From: Anaerolineales bacterium UBA2395
Lineage (GTDB): Bacteria > Chloroflexota > Anaerolineae > Anaerolineales > Villigracilaceae
Length of the DNA stretch: 64,000 bases
Assembly (NCBI GenBank): GCA_002343775.1
Contig: DDSH01000009.1
Location: 26,894-90,893, forward strand
Direction of reading: 5' to 3'
The notes below the pieces were generated by a model. That model made no database searches. It saw only the letters and a list, made by a program, of their open reading frames with translations, and was not told the DNA's origin. Shown one piece after another: positions 59,612-64,000 of this stretch; position 1 is the first letter of the stretch, and every line of letters begins with the position of its first letter. A program made the translations under genes and the position numbers.

Positions 59612-61179
59612 TCGACCTCCTCGTCGAGACGGAAGTGCAGGTCACCCACGTGTTTGAAGACCGGGTTTTCAGCCAGCAGTACAAAAATGGGAGCCGGGGG
59701 GACGCGCCGAACCAAATTGACCGCGGCGTACAATTCCTGCGCATGGACATGCCCCTGCGGGTTGGATTTGGATAATTCACGCATCACTTGAATGACCAGT
59801 TGATCGAACGGGCGCTTCTTTTCCCAGATGGGGTCGAGCGCTTTGAAATCGGGGACGTGGACGACCATGCGATCGTTGAACTCGGCGGTGATGGGCTGCT
59901 TGAGCATGGCGAAGACCATGCCGCCATCGGTGCCGACCATGACGGTCCGCACCCAATCTTTGGAGGAGCGCTGGGTTTTGGCTTCCACGATGACTTCGCC
60001 GGGGTTTTCTCCCTTGCGGAGTTGCACCAGCGAGCCGGGAATCAATTGATGCGCTTTGTACCATTCGCGCAGCCCGAAAACGTAGCCATAATCACGGACG
60101 ACCCAGGCGGGAATGCGTTGTTTGGTCTTGCCATCCACAAGGGTGAAGCGGACGCGTGGGGATTCATAGGCGGTTGGGAACAACTTGCGCGCCCGGGCAG
60201 ACATGGGCAATGTGCCGGCACGCAAGTGCGGATAGATCAACGTAATGGTGATGGACGAAACATCCTCGCGCGGGTCGAGGTCTTCGGGCGGGGTCAGTTC
60301 ATCGTCCAGCTGTTCTTCGAGCGCTTTCATGGGGGCGCTCAACAAACCACGGTCATGCGGGACTTCGACATAATGCAGCGGCAGGGGGACATCACGCACA
60401 TAGTCTGGTTCGAGGCGGCGCAAGCACCACAACACCTGTCCGGCGGGTCCTACTTCATCAAAGCGTTCATCGTCTTGCAAGGCATAGTTCAATGAGAATT
60501 CCGCCAGCCGGGGGTTGACGCCTTCGGGCAGTTCAATATCCTTCACCAGGGCTTCGGTGGGAAGCGGCTCGCCGCCGGACATATCGAGCACGGCTTCGGC
60601 GAGATTCAACTGTCCCTGATTGATGTCGATCAATAGCGCGCGCGGGAACCAGCGACCGGCGATCTTTACCAGCCCGTCATCGGCGCTGAGTGCGGCTTCC
60701 ATTTTTTTCTCGATGGATGCGCCAAACTCGGCGATGACTGCGGCGGGGTCTACATCCAAGCCCTGAGGTTTGGAAAGCTGCGCGTCGTTCAAAAGATGCG
60801 TTTCGAGCCGTGCGGCAAACATGCGCTGGGAGGCGTCTTCCATCTCCACGGTGATGACGTCGAAATCTGCCACCGCCGGGCTGACGCCGGGGCGAACCGC
60901 AGTGACTTTGCCATGCTTCCAGCCGATTGCCGGGAAGACCAGTTCTTCGCCGACCTGATACGACTCGCGCGGGAGAAAGCTCTTGCCCATTGCCTTTTGT
61001 TTGCTCTCGGCAGCTTGTCGTTCCAGCTGCACACGGCGTTCGATAAACTCGGAAGCGAGTTCGCGCGTGGTGGACGGCATCTCGCGTTCGAATAGGTATG
61101 TGTGTAGGTTTTCAACGTCTTGCGGGGTGACTTGAATGGAAAGCCAGTAATCGTTGGGTAATGAAAATGCGCCTGACAT
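59608..61179 (-). CDS. Unknown 523-aa protein
   Basis: ATG 61179 (MSGAFSLPNDYWLSIQVTPQ) is preferred to the upstream frame. It is soluble, with no signal or membrane segment. The N-terminal part is helical with a KOW/SH3-like stretch (EELVFPAIGWKHGKVTAVRP). The middle has a basic, Trp-containing block (ARKLFPTAYESPRVRFTLVD, IPAWVVRDYGYVFGLREWYK). The end contains FDQLVIQVMRELSKSNPQGH and VFVLLAENPVFKHV-like runs (PAPIFVLLAENPVFKHVGDL). The pattern suggests a multi-domain nucleic-acid-associated protein, but no catalytic motif is visible and I do not recognise the family. It is coupled to the 147-aa gene. Confidence 0.65.
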   Translation of the reverse strand: MSGAFSLPNDYWLSIQVTPQDVENLHTYLFEREMPSTTRELASEFIERRVQLERQAAESKQKAMGKSFLPRESYQVGEELVFPAIGWKHGKVTAVRPGVSPAVADFDVITVEMEDASQRMFAARLETHLLNDAQLSKPQGLDVDPAAVIAEFGASIEKKMEAALSADDGLVKIAGRWFPRALLIDINQGQLNLAEAVLDMSGGEPLPTEALVKDIELPEGVNPRLAEFSLNYALQDDERFDEVGPAGQVLWCLRRLEPDYVRDVPLPLHYVEVPHDRGLLSAPMKALEEQLDDELTPPEDLDPREDVSSITITLIYPHLRAGTLPMSARARKLFPTAYESPRVRFTLVDGKTKQRIPAWVVRDYGYVFGLREWYKAHQLIPGSLVQLRKGENPGEVIVEAKTQRSSKDWVRTVMVGTDGGMVFAMLKQPITAEFNDRMVVHVPDFKALDPIWEKKRPFDQLVIQVMRELSKSNPQGHVHAQELYAAVNLVRRVPPAPIFVLLAENPVFKHVGDLHFRLDEEVE

Positions 61180-61415
61180 ACTCAGCCTTGTAATGAATTT
61201 GCGCCTGACAAGAGGGCGCATAGATTATACCTTAGCTTGCACAGTCTATCTATGTTTTGAGAAGATCGGGTTTGCTCGCGGGGGCAGCCGCTCTGAGAAG
61301 GTTCGCGCCCGCTGCCGCTCGGGTAAGAAAACACACGATTTCTTCATCATCTACGTGTGCTTGTGTGATACATTCCCGCAACGCATTAGACCTGTTTGTT
61401 ATAAAAGGAATGAAT

Positions 61416-61925
61416 ATGAATAGAATTTTAATGTTCGTTGCGGTCATGATGATGACCATTGCCGCCTGCGGAAGCAGTGCGCCTCAGACCCAACCCGAAG
61501 CGGCGACGCCAACCCAGGCAGTTTCCCAGCCGACGGCTGTGCCTGCCGCTACGAATACGACAGCGCCAGTGGTGGAGGCAACGGAAGCCGCGGAGGCGGC
61601 TGATGATGCGGCTGAAACCGAAGCCCCTGCCGAGAATACGCCTGCGGGTGTGAGCTTTGCCAATGATGTGATGCCGATCTTTGAGAACAGCTGTGTGGAG
61701 TGTCATGGGGTGAGGAGCACGAAGGAGGGGTTGGATATGCTGACCTATGAAAATCTTATGGCGGGTTCACGCAATGGGTCGGTGCTTGTGCCCGGCAATG
61801 CTTCGGAGAGTTTGCTGGTGCAGCTGGTGGTGCAAGGAGAGATGCCCAACCGGGGTCCTTTGCTGAGTGCGGAGCAGATCCAGATCATTTCAGATTGGGT
61901 GAATCAAGGGGCGTTGAACAATTAG
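61416..61925 (+). CDS. c-type cytochrome domain lipoprotein
   Basis: The product is 169 aa. ATG 61416 has AAAAGGA 6 bases upstream. Lipoprotein signal: ILMFVAVMMMTIAAC (lipobox IAAC). An Ala/Thr/Glu/Pro-rich linker runs to about residue 75, then a small heme domain with CVECHG. Distal Met candidates lie in VQGEMPNRGPLLSAEQIQII. The rest matches planctomycete-type cytochrome C domains (SFANDVMPIFENSCVECHGV, GLDMLTYENLMAGSRNGSVL). It would be anchored outside the membrane and carry electrons to or from a surface partner. No partner redox gene is nearby. Confidence 0.88.
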   Translation: MNRILMFVAVMMMTIAACGSSAPQTQPEAATPTQAVSQPTAVPAATNTTAPVVEATEAAEAADDAAETEAPAENTPAGVSFANDVMPIFENSCVECHGVRSTKEGLDMLTYENLMAGSRNGSVLVPGNASESLLVQLVVQGEMPNRGPLLSAEQIQIISDWVNQGALNN

Positions 61926-61981
61926 GTTAAACCGTATCCGCTTTCGGCGGGTTTGAAGCGGTGATCTTTCGTTCTTTCTTT

Positions 61982-62012
61982 AAAGCGATTTCAGATGTGA
62001 AGTCGCTTTTTT
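61982..62012 (+). terminator. Terminator after the cytochrome gene
   Basis: AAAGCGA-TTC / GAA-TCGCTTTTTTG forms a stem with a T-run, about 57 bases past the stop codon. Confidence 0.75.
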
Positions 62013-62052
62013 GCTTTATAATGTCGGTTATTCTTCCATAAAATCCAATATT

Positions 62053-62823
62053 ATGAATTCAATTTCGGCAAATTCTCCCCAGCCCATGCCCGTTATTCAG
62101 CCGCAAAGGCAGTTGTCGTCTGTGTTGCCGTTTTTTCGCCTGCCGGATGTGAGTTTCTGGCAGGATGATCCGACCACGCCGCCAGGGATTAACTTTTTGA
62201 AGATGGCGGAGTTGACGCGGGGGGTGATCATTCGCGCGGGACAGGGGACGTATCAAGACAGGGTGTTTCAGACGTCTTGGAGGAATGCGAAGCAGGCGGG
62301 GTTGATCCGGGGTTCGTATTGGTTCTACGACAGCCGGGTGAATGCGAAGCGCCAAGCTGAGACGTTCGTGGAGATCTTGAAGGACGATCCTGGTGAGATG
62401 GAGATGTGGTGCGATTTTGAAGACCGGTATGGGGGTCCGTTTACGGGTTGGCGGCATTGGTATGATTTTATGGAGCGTATTCGGGCGTTGCTGCCGGATA
62501 AGAAGCTTGGTGTGTACACGGGGTATTATTATTGGCAGGAGTTTGCGGCGGGGGTGAATTATTTTGCGCAGTATCCGTTGTGGATCGCGTGGTATAACCC
62601 GCAGCTGCCGCTGGTGCCGCCCATCTGGCAGGATTGGACGTACTGGCAGTTTACGGATAATGGGGATGGGACGTTGTATGGTGTGGAAAGTTTGAATATC
62701 GATCTGAATTATTTCAATGGGAGTGAGGCGGAGTTCCTTGCCCGTTATCCCGCGCCGCAATCGCAAGCGACCCTGATCGCAAAGTTCGGGGATACTTTTG
62801 TGGAGTATAGGAGAGTTTCATGA
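62053..62823 (+). CDS. GH25 family lysozyme (phage-type)
   Basis: The product is 256 aa from ATG 62053. The Cellosyl-like GH25 barrel is seen from residue 35: LPDVSFWQDDPTTPPGINFL, GVIIRAGQGTYQDRVFQTSW, GLIRGSYWFYDSRVNAKRQA, the catalytic acid pair in EMWCDFEDRYGG, LGVYTGYYYWQEF, LWIAWYNPQLP, and the closing WTYWQFTDNGDGTLYGVESL with DLNYFNG. GH25 enzymes cleave the MurNAc-GlcNAc bond. No signal peptide is seen, as in phage endolysins that need a holin. Third codon positions are biased to G and T, unlike the neighbours. It overlaps the next gene by four bases. Confidence 0.88.
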   Translation: MNSISANSPQPMPVIQPQRQLSSVLPFFRLPDVSFWQDDPTTPPGINFLKMAELTRGVIIRAGQGTYQDRVFQTSWRNAKQAGLIRGSYWFYDSRVNAKRQAETFVEILKDDPGEMEMWCDFEDRYGGPFTGWRHWYDFMERIRALLPDKKLGVYTGYYYWQEFAAGVNYFAQYPLWIAWYNPQLPLVPPIWQDWTYWQFTDNGDGTLYGVESLNIDLNYFNGSEAEFLARYPAPQSQATLIAKFGDTFVEYRRVS

Positions 62824-63191
62824 CCCAGTTTAGTATGACGCCGATCAGTAATGGTACGCGTATGCGCGCCGATCACAATACGTTTGCGCGTGTTGTGGCT
62901 TCTTTCAATCGCGGTCAGTTGGTGGTGGGCGATGAGGTTTGGGAGGCGCCGGCAGATGGCAGCGAGGTTAAGAAGGGTGATAAGTGGCTGCGTGTGGTTT
63001 CGGTGGATGGTGTGAATGTGGCGGAGCGCGGTTGGATGGCGCTTGTCCATAAGGGGTTTCCGATCTGCGATAATTTTAAGGAGATCGAGGTTCCGACGCC
63101 GCCGACGCCGGTTTTTCCGGAGTCGTTTACGTTGGTGGATCCGAGCGGTGCGAGGGCGGAGTATGTGTTTGTGAGGATTATTGAGGATTGA
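62820..63191 (+). CDS. SH3-like domain protein coupled to the lysozyme
   Basis: The product is 123 aa from ATG 62820. Residues 5-80 look like a bacterial SH3 domain (NGTRMRADHNTFARVVASFN, RGQLVVGDEVWEAP, GDKWLRVVSVDGVNVAERGW). A Pro/Thr linker and a short beta segment follow. SH3 domains often bind cell-wall peptides and are fused to endolysins; here the domain is a separate coupled gene. The same G/T third-position bias as the lysozyme suggests joint acquisition. Confidence 0.7.
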   Translation: MTQFSMTPISNGTRMRADHNTFARVVASFNRGQLVVGDEVWEAPADGSEVKKGDKWLRVVSVDGVNVAERGWMALVHKGFPICDNFKEIEVPTPPTPVFPESFTLVDPSGARAEYVFVRIIED

Positions 63192-63210
63192 TGGTGTTGA
63201 ATATAAGGTG

Positions 63211-63273
63211 TTATACAGCACAATGCTGTTAACGACCCCAAATTGGGGGTATATACAGCAGGATGCTGTATAA
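63211..63273. repeat. 63-nt compound hairpin
   Basis: The outer arms TTATACAGCA (63211-63220) and TGCTGTATAA (63264-63273) are perfect complements. Inside lie TGCTGT (63224-63229) and ACAGCA (63255-63260), then ACCCCAA / TTGGGGGT around the centre. The four ACAGCA/TGCTGT arms can also pair as two separate 15-bp dyads, a cruciform-type alternative. It lies just before the GTTGGCT core at 63280. Confidence 0.8.
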
Positions 63274-63313
63274 AACATAGTTGGCTGGCAGGTCATTAAT
63301 CGGGAGAAATATT

Positions 63314-63964
63314 TTGAATCCAAAATCGTATTGGTTGGCAGGTGAAAATGCAACTTTGCGCGGCGTTGGAATCAAAGTCTTTTGGGCTTACCCTACGATT
63401 GTTGTTCAAGACACATCAGAATTAATTGCTTTATACATGCCCGCTGGCGTTCTTGGAAAAGATACCGCCCACAAACCTACCCCAGAAGAAATATTGGCAG
63501 CCGAAGAAATAGTTATTGCTGATTATCAATGGAAACGAACCGATGTTTTATTTCTCATTGTCCCAGGCGAAACGTTTAGTACCTATGCAATGTGGGAAAC
63601 AGGCACAAAGAATCTAGATTGTTGGTATGTTAACTTACAAGAGCCCATCAAGCGTACACCTATTGGTTTTGATACGATGGATCATATGCTTGATGTAGTA
63701 ATCGAGCCAGATATGAATAAATGGCGTTGGAAAGATGATGACGAATTTTCAAAAGCACAGGAAGCGGGTATTTACTCAAAAGAAGTAGCCAGTAAAATTT
63801 GGCAAGCAGGTGAAAAAGCAGTAAGATTGATTACATCTGAACGGCGTTCGTTTTATGAAAAATGGGCTACATGGCAGGCAAATCCCGAATGGGGTATTCC
63901 AAAATTATCCCCTCTTTGGGACAAAGCAAATTTTGATGGGCTTGATTTGCAAAACAAGGTTTAG
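63314..63964 (+). CDS. Unknown cassette-borne protein
   Basis: The product is 216 aa. TTG 63314 (NPKSYWLAGENATLRGVGIK) has GGGAGA 7 bases before it and no nearby ATG competes; the frame is open to the TTG at 63281. It is soluble, Trp- and acidic-rich, AT-rich in base use, and without recognised motifs (PTIVVQDTSELIALYMPAGV, WKRTDVLFLIVPGETFSTYA, DVVIEPDMNKWRWKDDDEF). The frame FYEKWATWQANPEWGIPKLS near the end looks like a folded domain. DUF402-like proteins have a comparable Trp-containing layout (WKRTDVLFL...MWE...WYVNLQEP), so an FomD/DUF402-type nucleotide phosphatase is possible but unproven. Confidence 0.7.
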   Translation: MNPKSYWLAGENATLRGVGIKVFWAYPTIVVQDTSELIALYMPAGVLGKDTAHKPTPEEILAAEEIVIADYQWKRTDVLFLIVPGETFSTYAMWETGTKNLDCWYVNLQEPIKRTPIGFDTMDHMLDVVIEPDMNKWRWKDDDEFSKAQEAGIYSKEVASKIWQAGEKAVRLITSERRSFYEKWATWQANPEWGIPKLSPLWDKANFDGLDLQNKV

Positions 63965-63977
63965 GCAAGTCCATGCC

Positions 63978-64000
63978 AGCCAACAAAGCGTGCACCTGAC
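63978..64000 (+). other. attC-like site 5, left part only
   Basis: AGCCAACAAAGCGTGC followed by ACCTGAC matches the left ends of sites 2 and 3 (AACAAAGC, then CCTGACGC). The right half is outside the window. Confidence 0.65.

Larger units (their letters stand above)
63280..64000 (+). mobile_element. Gene cassette with attC-like start, cut by window end
   Basis: GTTGGCT (63280-63286) precedes the gene at 63314. The gene is followed by AGCCAAC (63978-63984), its exact reverse complement, and then AAAGCGTGCACCTGAC, the same left-end consensus as the attC sites at 13.8 and 16.4 kb. The unit has the cassette layout: one plus-strand gene and a site starting 14 bases after the stop. Confidence 0.7.

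Overview
The window most likely comes from the chromosome of a member of the Chloroflexota, class Anaerolineae. This is inferred from the gene content: a BTAD-domain regulator, several lipoproteins with long Thr/Pro-rich stalks, a CpaB/TadZ/CpaF set without a secretin, a bacterial Lon-HSP20 operon, and integron-like cassettes of the AACAAAGC...GTTGGGC type. There is no rRNA and no CRISPR array. One tRNA gene (Arg-UCU) is present.

Layout. 1-5.2 kb: the 3' end of a BTAD transcription activator, a 48-aa hydrophobic peptide, an NHLP/Os1348-like small protein, a GAF/HD-GYP protein, and a secreted M23 peptidase with a tectonin-like repeat domain. 5.2-6.5 kb: a decayed Fic gene and an HNH endonuclease. 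6.8-12.0 kb: a tightly coupled operon (unknown protein, CpaB-like, TadZ-like, CpaF ATPase, two unknown proteins). 12.0-18.4 kb: an array of gene cassettes, each gene on the + strand followed by an attC-like site: a decayed gene pair, SRPBCC protein, WD40 lipoprotein, MDR oxidoreductase and a broken diguanylate cyclase sensor. No integrase is present. 18.4-20.5 kb: a C-terminal relic of the last gene of the preceding operon, then a MerR regulator with an aldo/keto reductase and a small membrane protein. 20.6-23.6 kb: a DnaE-family polymerase on the minus strand. 23.9-28.4 kb: an N-terminal relic of a VirB4-like gene, then a 1370-aa secreted beta-propeller/PKD protein. 28.6-36.1 kb: a second coupled operon (VirB4-like ATPase, zinc-ribbon VirD4/HerA-like ATPase, three small proteins, a membrane-anchored surface protein, one unknown).

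36.2-39.9 kb: a TetR relic, an isoprenoid-synthase-like protein, two NAD(P)-binding reductases and a TetR regulator. 40.4-44.4 kb: a DUF255/YyaL-type protein followed by a truncated second copy, then MgtC. 44.4-49.3 kb (minus strand): TatA, FabH, FabF, a HAD-DinB fusion, a Cys-rich protein and EF-P. 49.4-54.7 kb: a 1365-aa TolB-propeller lipoprotein and a half-length ABC solute-binding protein. 54.7-59.2 kb (minus): MoaB, GNAT, response regulator, Lon, HSP20 and tRNA-Arg. 59.2-62 kb: two unknown coupled genes and a c-type cytochrome lipoprotein. 62-64 kb: a GH25 lysozyme with an SH3-like partner, a compound hairpin, and the first cassette of what looks like another attC array cut by the window end.

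The most interesting unit is the secretion/pilus-like machine. It combines Tad-type parts (CpaB, TadZ, CpaF) with type IV secretion-type ATPases (VirB4-like and VirD4-like), and no TadB/TadC, pilin, prepilin peptidase or secretin gene is visible. Its two operons lie 16.6 kb apart. The intervening DNA carries a truncated copy of the last gene of the first operon and a truncated copy of the first gene of the second, so the two halves were probably once adjacent or nearly so and were separated by insertions.
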